Shown: positions 8,621 to 15,274 of the stretch, one piece after another | Position numbering within the stretch: position 1 is the stretch's first letter | Layout: each line of letters begins with the position of its first letter | Position numbers and translations under genes: made by a program | Origin: Azophilus sp965199705 | GTDB taxonomy: Bacteria; Pseudomonadota; Gammaproteobacteria; Pseudomonadales; Azotimanducaceae | DNA: 64,000 nt | Direction of reading: 5' to 3' | NCBI GenBank assembly: GCA_965199705.1 | Contig: OZ241359.1 | Location: 1,240,001 to 1,304,000, forward strand | Notes under the pieces: generated by a model | What the model saw: the letters and a program-made list of their open reading frames with translations, nothing else | Told to the model about the DNA's origin: nothing | Database searches by the model: none

Positions 8621-9875
8621 CTTGGCCCTGGATGAGGTCCATTTCGCACACGAATTGGCGTCATGTCGCACATGCAAGACCGGTTTCGCAGTGCACAGTG
8701 GTCGCCATGCAGCACGACGCCACCTACAAGGCCGCCTTCGCCCACCCGCGCATGATGCGCGATCAGCTTGTTCTACTCAAGGAATTGGTGGGCGACCGCC
8801 TGCCCATTCTCCGCCGCCTGCGTCTGGATACGCTGGAACGGCTGCCCAGTGAATATCTGACCGACAATCTGGAACAGCGATTCGGCGACATGGCCTGGCG
8901 GGTCGCCTTGCAACCGTCGGCGGCGGACGATGAAGCCGATGAACCGCACTGGCTGCACATCCTGGTGATGCTTGAATTTCAGTCTCGCCCAGACTGGATG
9001 ATGGCCGCACGAGTGCAGAGCTATGCGACCCTGCTTTACCTTGCTCTGCACAGGGAAAAACCGTTCAGCGCCAGCAACCCGGTCCCGCCAGTGCTACCGA
9101 TTGTGCTCTACAACGGTTCCAGTCCATGGCATGCGCCGCTGAACCTGTCAGCCCTGACGCGCCCAGGCGGGATGGAGGCAGCGTCAGCGGATGTATCAGC
9201 ACAGGCAGAGGGTGAAACCGGCAAGCCCGGAGCGTTGGGCGCGCATGTGGGGCCGATGGGTCTGGTGGGAGACGGCTATGTTCTGGTCGATCAACAGGCC
9301 CTGTTGGGCGAGGAACTGCCGGAAGGCAATGCGGCGACGCTGCTGCGTGGATTGAGGGTCTGACCAGTCCAGAAGACCTGAAGCGTGTAGTGGAGCGCTG
9401 TTTGCAGTGGCTTTCCGGGGTGGAAGATGGCAGTCTTTTGGATGTGCTGCAGCGTTGGCTGGAGGCATGGGTTCGAAATGCGGACATAGGGGACGAGGAG
9501 GAGTGGCTTATGAAACTGGTCAGGCTGAGGGAATCGACCGACGAAGTGGTACGACAACCGGCTGACCCGGCTGAGCGGGTGGCGCTATGGAAGCAGCAGC
9601 TGATTGAGAAGGGCAGAACTGAGGGTGAGGCCGAAGGTGAGGCCCGAGGCAGGGCCGAAGGCGAGGCCCGAGGCAAGGCTGAAGGCGAGGCGAAAGCGTT
9701 GGCTCGGGAGCGCGCCCTGCTTGAGCGTATGGTTGCGCTGCGGTTTGGCGGCGATACGGCGAAGCGTTTCGGCGTCTTGCTGGCAGGCATTTCCGACCCG
9801 GAGCGTCTGGACGCGGCAGGAGAGTGGCTGATCGAGTGCGAGGACGGCGCTTCGTTGCTTGCGCGAATGGCTGAT
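8621..9875 (+). repeat. Long direct repeat, copy 1 (Rpn nuclease unit)
   Basis: About 1.25 kb that is nearly identical to 12455-13673, including about 85 bases of shared non-coding leader before the start codon. Copy 1 has an extra 36 bases in the Gly/Glu/Ala-rich coding repeat and lacks one base near 9345. Similarity fades about 10 bases before the stop codons. Confidence 0.85.
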
Positions 9876-9878
9876 TGA
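8707..9878 (+). pseudogene. Rpn family nuclease/putative transposase, frameshifted
   Basis: Starts MQHDATYKAAFAHPRMM, the classic opening of Rpn (YhgA/Transposase_31) proteins, which are PD-(D/E)XK-type nucleases linked to recombination. Compared with the intact copy at 12541, one G is missing where that copy has ctgctggcgtgg and this one has ctgctgcgtgg (near 9345). Translation ends early at 9363, and the rest (from about 9366 to 9878) continues in another frame. The C-terminal part contains tetrapeptide-like repeats of Glu-Gly-Glu-Ala with three more units than the intact copy. Either this is a dead copy or the product is split in two. Confidence 0.85.
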
Positions 9879-9977
9879 TGTCCGCCTGGACGTCTCGCCT
9901 CAACATGACTGCCTGATATCAGAATTCTGAAAGGCACTTAGCCCGTACGCGGTTTACATATACTCCCTATCCTTAAA

Positions 9978-9985
9978 AAAACGAG
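9978..9985. repeat. Target site duplication of IS66 copy 1 (left)
   Basis: aaaacgag directly before the element; the same eight bases follow it at 12224-12231. Eight bases is the usual target duplication of IS66-family elements. Confidence 0.9.
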
Positions 9986-10000
9986 GTAACTACTCGCCCC

Positions 10001-10029
10001 TTGACATTATAGGGAGCCGGTTCTATGGT
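10001..10029 (+). promoter_or_regulatory. Promoter of the methyltransferase-transposase operon (copy 1)
   Basis: Perfect -35 ttgaca at 10001-10006, a 17-bp spacer and a -10 of tatggt at 10024-10029. The -35 starts at the first base after the 15-bp terminal inverted repeat. A transcript starting near 10036 would exclude the in-frame GTG at 10030 as the initiation codon and supports ATG at 10057. Confidence 0.65.
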
Positions 10030-10056
10030 GTGGGCTTTCCGACAGCACTCACCGGC

Positions 10057-10722
10057 ATGGGCAACGCATATTTCGGTTCCAAGGCGACGGCGGGCCTGTG
10101 TCAGGCGCTGATTGCCTTGATGCCGCCGCACAGCACCTACATCGAGACGCACCTGGGGGGCGGGGCGATCATGAAGCGCAAGCCCGGCGCCCTGCGCAAC
10201 ATCGGGACCGATCTGGACGAGCGGGCCTTGGCCGGATTCCAGTGCGATTATCCGGTGGAGTTGGTGCACGGTTGTTGCCACCGGTTTCTGGCGGAACATC
10301 CCTTCGACGGGACGGAGTTGGTGTACAGCGACCCGCCGTACCTGCTGCGCACGCGCAAGTCGGCGCGGCGCTACCGCCACGACTACGAGGACGCGGATCA
10401 CGCGGCGCTGCTCGGTCTGCTGCGGTCCTTGCCGTGCGCGGTGATGGTGTCGGGGTATCCGTCGTCGTTCTACGACGAGCGGCTTGAAGGCTGGCGCAGC
10501 GCGTCGGTGCAGGTGATGCACCAGGCCGGTGTGGTGACGGAGAAGGTATGGTTCAACTTCGAGCCGGACCGGATGCACTGGGCGAGCTTGGCGGGCCGGA
10601 ACTTCACGCACCGCCAGTCGGTCAAGCGCAAGGCGGAAAGCTGGGGTCGGCGCTATCGGGCGATGCCGCCGGCGGAGCGGCTGGCGGTGCTGGCGGCGCT
10701 CATGGCGGTGGAGGCGGAGTAG
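10057..10722 (+). CDS. D12-class DNA adenine methyltransferase carried by IS66 element (copy 1)
   Basis: 221 residues from MGNAYFGSKATAG, the usual opening of D12-class N6-adenine methyltransferases, where FGSK lies near the SAM site. The second SAM-binding segment is ETHLGGGAIMKRK, and the catalytic motif IV is SDPPYLL, a DPPY motif typical of adenine-N6 enzymes. A Dam-like target is possible but cannot be read from sequence. It is somewhat shorter than E. coli Dam (about 280 residues), mainly because the target-recognition insert is small. It is translationally close to the transposase gene (three bases between stop and GTG start), so the two are probably made together. An upstream in-frame GTG at 10030 overlaps the promoter. 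Confidence 0.88.
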   Translation: MGNAYFGSKATAGLCQALIALMPPHSTYIETHLGGGAIMKRKPGALRNIGTDLDERALAGFQCDYPVELVHGCCHRFLAEHPFDGTELVYSDPPYLLRTRKSARRYRHDYEDADHAALLGLLRSLPCAVMVSGYPSSFYDERLEGWRSASVQVMHQAGVVTEKVWFNFEPDRMHWASLAGRNFTHRQSVKRKAESWGRRYRAMPPAERLAVLAALMAVEAE

Positions 10723-10725
10723 CCG

Positions 10726-12207
10726 GTGGCGCGGGTCAACACGGCGTCGCTGCGCTCGGAGTTCGACGCGCTCCAGGGGCGCTTCGAGGAGTTGTGCGCG
10801 CAAGGCGGGATGAGTCCCGAGAGCCGCGCCCTGGTCGATGCCCTGCTGACGCTCCTGCAACTGCTGATGGCGGTGTTCATGGAGAGGCGCACCCCGAAGG
10901 GTTCGCGCAACTCCGGGCTGCCCAGCTCCCAAGCCGAACCGGACGGGACCGCCCGCGGGCGCCCCGGCGCCAAGGGCAAGGGGCCCAAGGCCGGCGCCGC
11001 TGGGGACGGCCCCAACCGACTGGTCGTCGAGCAGCGGACCGCGCCGGTGGCCAAGTGCCGCGCCTGCGGTCGCGACCTTGGGGGCGTCGCCCCGGATGGC
11101 CATGAGCGGCGCGTGCTGGTGGACATCGTGTTCGAGACCCGCGAGTTGACCGTCGAGGCCGAGGTCAAGACCTGTCCGCGCTGCCGGACCGAGACCAAGG
11201 GCCGGTTCCCCGACGACATGCCGGGACCGCTGCAATACGGCCACGGCATCGTGGCCTTCGCCACGCACCTGCTGGCTGCCCAAATGCTGCCGTTGAAGCG
11301 GGCCGCCCAGACCCTCAAGGTCCTGACCGGGCGCGCGGTCGCCGAGGCGACCTTGCTGGCCTGGCTAACTCGACTGCACCGCGCGCTGGCCGACTGGGAG
11401 GCCGCCGCGATCCAACGCCTGCTCGCCATGCCCGCCCTGCACGCTGACGAGACCGGCCTGCGCATCGACCGGAAAAACCACTGGCTGCACACCGTCGGCG
11501 CCGGGGACCTGACGCTGAAGTTCATCCACCGCAAGCGCGGCCGGGCCGCCATCGACGACCTCAATGTCATCCCCCGCTACGGAGGCGTCCTGATCCACGA
11601 TCGCTGGGCCAGCTACTTCGCCTACCGGAACTGCGAGCACGCCCTGTGCGGCGCCCATCTGCTGCGCGACCTCGCCTTCGTCGAGGACGCCCACGGCCAC
11701 GCCTGGGCCAGACGCATGGGCAGGCTCCTGCTCGAAACCTGCCGCAAGGTCCGCGAGCACGACGGCAAGGCGCTCAACAAACCCGCCTTCAAAGCCGTGC
11801 GCAAACGCTACCGGACCATCCTGACCCAAGCCAAACGGGAACTCCCCACGCCACCCGCCCGACTCGACGGACAACGCGGGCGCGTCGCCAAATCCGACGC
11901 GGAGAACCTCCGCGAGGCGCTGGCCACCTACGAAACCGAGGTCCTTCGCTTCGCCCGAGACCCCGACGTCCCGTTCACCAACAACCGCGCGGAGCGCGAT
12001 ATCCGCATGGCCAAGGTCAAGCAGAAAATCTCCGGCTGCTTCCGAAACACCCAATACGCCGCCGCCTACTGCCGAATCTCCAGCTACCTCCAGTCCATGG
12101 CCAACCAAGGCTACAATCCCCTCGCCGCCATCCAGATCGCTCTCAACGGCAACGCCGCGAACATGATCAAGACGCCGCCGCAACAGACGCCGTCCGTTCT
12201 CGGGTAA
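10726..12207 (+). CDS. tnpC: IS66-family transposase TnpC (copy 1)
   Basis: 493 residues from GTG at 10726 with a ggagg-like site in the end of the preceding gene. Domain order follows IS66 TnpC: an N-terminal helical region (residues 1-60), a linker rich in Gly/Lys, a zinc-finger with CRACGRD and CPRCRTE pairs, then the DDE core. Catalytic residues are visible as Asp in HADETGLRID, Asp in IHDRWASYF and Glu in NNRAERDIRMAK, the last being the most conserved IS66 motif, followed by the C-terminal ISSYLQSMANQGYNPLAAI. It is uninterrupted and identical to the copy at 15275-16756. Confidence 0.95.
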   Translation: MARVNTASLRSEFDALQGRFEELCAQGGMSPESRALVDALLTLLQLLMAVFMERRTPKGSRNSGLPSSQAEPDGTARGRPGAKGKGPKAGAAGDGPNRLVVEQRTAPVAKCRACGRDLGGVAPDGHERRVLVDIVFETRELTVEAEVKTCPRCRTETKGRFPDDMPGPLQYGHGIVAFATHLLAAQMLPLKRAAQTLKVLTGRAVAEATLLAWLTRLHRALADWEAAAIQRLLAMPALHADETGLRIDRKNHWLHTVGAGDLTLKFIHRKRGRAAIDDLNVIPRYGGVLIHDRWASYFAYRNCEHALCGAHLLRDLAFVEDAHGHAWARRMGRLLLETCRKVREHDGKALNKPAFKAVRKRYRTILTQAKRELPTPPARLDGQRGRVAKSDAENLREALATYETEVLRFARDPDVPFTNNRAERDIRMAKVKQKISGCFRNTQYAAAYCRISSYLQSMANQGYNPLAAIQIALNGNAANMIKTPPQQTPSVLG

Positions 12208-12223
12208 GGGGGCGAGTAGTTAC

Positions 12224-12231
12224 AAAACGAG
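12224..12231. repeat. Target site duplication of IS66 copy 1 (right)
   Basis: aaaacgag directly after the right inverted repeat; matches 9978-9985. Confidence 0.9.
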
Positions 12232-12381
12232 ATCAAACCTTGGCGCCGGGTCGGATGGATGATCCCGCCTCAAGGCAACGCGGACTTCGCGGCCGCCATG
12301 GAGCAGGTGCTCGACGTGTACCGCCGTCCTGACGACAAGGCCTTCCCCGTGGTTTGCATGGACGAGACGCCGCGCCAGCTA
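12226..12381 (+). pseudogene. IS630-family transposase fragment
   Basis: An open stretch of 52 codons reading NEIKPWRRVGWMIPPQGNA and then MEQVLDVYRRPDDK followed by VVCMDETPRQL. This is the conserved core of IS630-type DDE transposases just before and around the first catalytic Asp (VVCMDE). The 5' part is cut off by the IS66 insertion, which landed in a run of seven A, and the 3' part is lost at about 12381. No IS630 upstream sequence is recognisable on the left side of the IS66 copy, so the fragment was truncated before or during that insertion. Confidence 0.8.
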
Positions 12382-12454
12382 ACACGCACGCTCGCAACAA
12401 GCTCAAGCGCCTCTATCCGACATTTGACTCGTGACAGGACACTGGTGAAATTCC

Positions 12455-13673
12455 TCTTGGCCCTGAATGGGTCCATTTCGCACACGAATTGGCGTCATGT
12501 CGCACATACAAGGCCGGTTTCGCAGTGCACAGTGGTCGCCATGCAGCACGACGCCACCTACAAGGCCGCCTTCGCCCATCCGCGCATGATGCGCGATCAA
12601 CTGATCCTGCTCGAACAACTGGTCGGAGACCGGTTGCCCATTCTCCGTCGCCTGCGCCTGGATACGCTGGAACGGCTGCCCAGTGAATATCTGACCGACA
12701 ATCTGGAACAGCGATTCGGCGACATGGCCTGGCGGGTCGCCTTGCAACCGGCTTCATCGGACGACGAAGCCGATGAACCGCACTGGCTGCACATCCTGGT
12801 GATGCTTGAATTTCAATCTCGCTCAGACTGGATGATGGCCGCACGAGTGCAGAGCTATGCGACCCTGCTTTACCTTGCTCTGCACAGGGAAAAACCGTTC
12901 AGCGCCAACAACCCGGTCCCGCCAGTGCTACCGATTGTGCTCTACAACGGTTCCAGTCCATGGCATGCGCCGCTGAATCTGTCGGCCCTGACGCGCCCAG
13001 GCGGGATAGAGGCAGCGTCAGCGGATGTATCAGCACAGGCAGAGGGTGAAACCGGCAAGCCCGGAGCGTTGGGCGCGCATGTGGGGCCGATGGGTCTGGT
13101 GGGAGACGGCTATGTTCTGGTCGATCAACAGGCCCTGTTGGGCGAGGAACTGCCGGAAGGCAATGCGGCGACGCTGCTGGCGTGGATTGAGGGTCTGACC
13201 GGTCCAGAAGACCTGAAGCGTGTAGTGGAGCGCTGTTTGCAGTGGCTTTCCGGGGTGGAAGATGGCAGTCTTTTGGGTGTGCTGCAGCGTTGGCTGGAGG
13301 CATGGGTTCGAAATGCGGATATAGGGGATGAGGAGGAGTGGCTTATGAAACTGGTCAGGCTGAGGGAATCGACCGACGAAGTGGTGCGACAACCGGCTGA
13401 CCCGGCTGAGCGGGTGGCGCTATGGAAGCGGCAGCTGATTGAGAAGGGCAGAACTGAGGGTGAGGCCCGAGGCAAGGCTGAAGGCGAGGCGAAAGCGTTG
13501 GCTCGGGAGCGCGCCCTGCTTGAGCGTCAGGTTGCGCTGCGGTTTGGCGGCGATACGGCGAAGCGTTTCGGCGCATTGCTGGCAGGCGTTTCCGACCCGG
13601 AGCGTCTGGCCGCGGCAGGAGAGTGGCTGATCGAGTGCGAGGACGGCGCTTCGTTGCTTGCGCGAATGGGCGA
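12455..13673 (+). repeat. Long direct repeat, copy 2 (Rpn nuclease unit)
   Basis: Partner of 8621-9875. The start of similarity (cttggccctg) lies just after the IS630 remnant, so the duplicated block includes the leader and coding region of the Rpn gene only. Confidence 0.85.
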
Positions 13674-13677
13674 GTAG
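12541..13677 (+). CDS. Rpn family recombination-promoting nuclease/putative transposase
   Basis: 378 residues from MQHDATYKAAFAHPRMM, the start conserved between the two copies. Residues 1-160 form the Rpn domain (PD-(D/E)XK fold): the core includes LHILVMLEFQSR with the E-x-Q form of the catalytic strand, followed by VQSYATLLY, and PVLPIVLYNGSSPW. The rest is helical, with a charged repeat EGEARGKAEGEAKALARE and a C-terminal ALRFGGDTAKRFG like that of the DUF4351 tail. Such genes are multicopy, and E. coli relatives cut DNA and stimulate RecA-independent recombination. It lies between the two IS66 elements and has no frameshift. Upstream in-frame codons belong to the IS630 remnant. Confidence 0.88.
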   Translation: MQHDATYKAAFAHPRMMRDQLILLEQLVGDRLPILRRLRLDTLERLPSEYLTDNLEQRFGDMAWRVALQPASSDDEADEPHWLHILVMLEFQSRSDWMMAARVQSYATLLYLALHREKPFSANNPVPPVLPIVLYNGSSPWHAPLNLSALTRPGGIEAASADVSAQAEGETGKPGALGAHVGPMGLVGDGYVLVDQQALLGEELPEGNAATLLAWIEGLTGPEDLKRVVERCLQWLSGVEDGSLLGVLQRWLEAWVRNADIGDEEEWLMKLVRLRESTDEVVRQPADPAERVALWKRQLIEKGRTEGEARGKAEGEAKALARERALLERQVALRFGGDTAKRFGALLAGVSDPERLAAAGEWLIECEDGASLLARMGE

Positions 13678-13736
13678 AGTCCGCCCTGACTCCGCGCCTC
13701 AGCGCCCGGAATGTCAGACAGCGCCATTGAAAACGA

Positions 13737-13892
13737 CTAGCGGCTGCGGTCTGGCGCCTCTTCCTTCCCTTCAGCCACGCGCTGGTAGTAGAGCCAGCTG
13801 GTGACGTTCGAGCGGTCGTCGTCAAGGGGCGGTGGCTCGCGGTATTCTGGATAGTGGGTCTCGATTTCGGACTTCATGCTCTCCGTGTATGG
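13737..13892 (-). pseudogene. 3' fragment of a DUF1838-family gene
   Basis: On the minus strand this stretch reads ESMKSEIETHYPEYREPPPL, then DDDRSNVTSWLYYQRVAEGK and a stop. It aligns without gaps to the C-terminus of the intact DUF1838 protein encoded at 20758-21705 (SLKHEVDTWYPEYRSPPPL, TDDRRNVTSWMYYQRVREGR). The remaining 260 or so residues are missing: the fragment ends where the 142-bp dispersed repeat begins at 13891. It is thus the remains of a paralogue, not a duplicate of recent origin. Confidence 0.85.
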
Positions 13893-14032
13893 GCTCAGCA
13901 CCTTTCGGAATTTTGAGATCAGTCAGTCATGTTGATGCGAGAGGTCCAACGGACTCCGCCGGTCGGCGCAGTCCGCGGGCGAATGCCCCGCGCAACGTTG
14001 CCGCCGGGCTAAGCACGGTGCGCCGCAGCGCC
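13891..14032. repeat. 142-bp dispersed repeat, copy 1
   Basis: Begins gggctcagcacctttcgga and ends cgccgcagcgcc; about 93 percent identical to 20411-20552, with one small indel of two bases near the start. It has no convincing coding frame. Both copies lie next to DUF1838 sequence and near fragments of the first insertion sequence. It may be a miniature element or part of an older transposon. Confidence 0.75.
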
Positions 14033-14048
14033 CGCACGCGGCGCGCTG

Positions 14049-14357
14049 CTACATAAACCTCATTGCTGCCACCAGCACCGCAGTCTGAATGCTCGCAATC
14101 GCAAGTATCACCCCCGTCACCCACTTGATCAAACCGACCTTGGCCGCCTCAATCTCCACTTTGAGCCCTGCCTCGAACTGCGCAAGATTCGCCTTCAGCC
14201 CCGCCTCAACCTGCGAAAGGTCCGTCTTGGTCGCCGGGTTGTCATTGAGCAAATTCACCTGCTAGTCCGCCAAAACTTAGGCTTGCTGCTTGGAGAAGCC
14301 GTTCTCGGTGAGCCGCTCGACGAAACGGTGCGTGTCGAATACGATGGCTTGGTTCAT
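14049..14357 (-). pseudogene. DUF1640-like coiled-coil membrane protein gene with two nonsense codons
   Basis: From ATG at 14357 the minus strand reads MNQAIVFDTHRFVERLTENG, then FSKQQA-stop-VLAD-stop-QVNLLND, and continues as a coiled coil (DLSQVEAGLKANLAQFEAGL) and a C-terminal membrane helix (WVTGVILAIASIQTAVLVAA). The layout, an N-terminal helical head, a coiled coil and one terminal membrane segment in about 102 residues, is that of DUF1640 (CCDC90-like) proteins. The stops are TAA at codon 27 and TAG at codon 32, each one base from a Glu codon. The downstream 69 codons remain open. No frameshift is needed. Confidence 0.75.
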
Positions 14358-14570
14358 GGGGGCATTATATGTACAGCTACATGGTTGTTTGAAGCTCCTG
14401 CAGGGCTATTTCGAGTTCAGCCTCAGCCGGTTGATTCGCCGGGCGGATGGAAAGGCATTGGATGCCGCCGCCGCGATGTGCCGGGATGCCCCTGCCGTGG
14501 CGAAGGAGCGAGGTGATGGGCAGGCCCTTGACCAGGAGCGTGGCGGCGTTGGACGGGGTGTCGGTGCGCC

Positions 14571-14878
14571 CCGTGTGGTCGAGGGACGAAACGAGCGGAT
14601 GCGCTCGCTCGTGCGCCCGGTCCCGTTTGCAGACACCGGATAGCGCTGCGCCAACCCCCAACCGCTCCAACCCGTCCCCTGCCAGCCCCTGGACGCGGCG
14701 CCCCTGTCCGCAGCACACCCTTGTTGAGAGCCTTTCTCATCTACCCGCGATCGGCCCTCGTCCCAACCTCTCCCCGGCACCCCAGTCCGCTGCCCTGCCT
14801 TCAATCAATCCTCCCGCACTGCCAAATCCGCTCTACTACATCTCCCCGTCCCGACAAAAACACCACAGCGCAAGCGCC
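14571..14878 (+). mobile_element. Right-end remnant of the first insertion sequence type
   Basis: About 300 bases nearly identical to 4107-4407: the last 20 codons of the transposase (VVEGR, then ERMRSLVRPVPFADTG and a stop) and all of the non-coding right end up to acagcgcaagcgcc. The rest of the element is missing. The 210 bases before it (14358-14570) have no recognisable gene; minus-strand frames there are open but resemble nothing known. Confidence 0.85.
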
Positions 14879-14886
14879 GCCGGATG

Positions 14887-14928
14887 GTGTGCAAAATCCA
14901 GTGTGCAAAATCCTGTGTGCAAAATCCG
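14887..14928. repeat. Three tandem 14-bp repeats
   Basis: gtgtgcaaaatcc followed by a, t and g gives three head-to-tail 14-bp units at 14887, 14901 and 14915. They start nine bases after the IS remnant and end 65 bases before the interrupted VMO-I gene. They could be binding sites for its control or simple slippage products. Confidence 0.8.
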
Positions 14929-14992
14929 GCTTGAAAACTCTCTCATTCCATGTTGTGATTTCCACACAAACATACAATCAGGAGCCTCCCAA

Positions 14993-15258
14993 ATGGACCT
15001 GTCAGCATGGATTAGCCTAGTCGGCGTGGTTGTAGCCGTTGTGATAGCAGCTGTTTCAGTTGGTCTCTACTTTGGCGCTGAACGCGAGCGGGTGACCAAA
15101 CTCGCCGAGCAGATGTCCAGATTGCACGACACACAGACATCCGTATCGAACAGTGGCAAGTCTCGGTGGATTTGGATCGGCGCGTTCGCAATAGCCGCTA
15201 TGATAGCGGTTCCTTTAATTCAAGTATCCCAATTGGAAAATGAACTTAAAGGCTTCAA
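14993..15258 (+). pseudogene. 5' part of a membrane-anchored VMO-I-like gene, split by IS66 copy 2
   Basis: ATG at 14993 with ggag eight bases before it. The 89 residues read before the insertion begin MDLSAWISLVGVVVAVVIA and form one strong membrane helix (residues 6-28), a short charged coiled part (ERERVTKLAEQMSRLHDTQ), and a second hydrophobic segment (residues about 60-79, IWIGAFAIAAMIAVPLI). The IS66 element entered after LKGF; the present stop TAA at 15260 is supplied by the end of the element. Removing the element and one copy of ggcttcaa rejoins this frame exactly with 17505-17757 to give 172 residues. Confidence 0.85.
15251..15258. repeat. Target site duplication of IS66 copy 2 (left)
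   Basis: ggcttcaa, repeated at 17497-17504 on the other side of the element. Confidence 0.92.
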
Positions 15259-15274
15259 GTAACTACTCGCCCCC

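Larger units (their letters stand above)
9986..12223 (+). mobile_element. IS66-family element carrying a DNA methyltransferase, copy 1
   Basis: A 2238-bp element bounded by the 15-bp inverted repeat gtaactactcgcccc and its complement, starting with the GTAA common to IS66 ends. It is flanked by the perfect 8-bp duplication aaaacgag. It contains two genes: a D12-class adenine methyltransferase and a TnpC-type DDE transposase, three bases apart. The tnpA and tnpB genes of canonical IS66 are absent. A second copy of exactly the same length lies inverted at 15259-17496, and translations in several frames of both strands are identical, so at least one insertion is recent. It lies beside an IS630 remnant. 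Confidence 0.95.

Noticed and set aside
14887..14928. CRISPR array
   Set aside because: Three 14-bp units without spacers and no cas genes; a simple tandem repeat.
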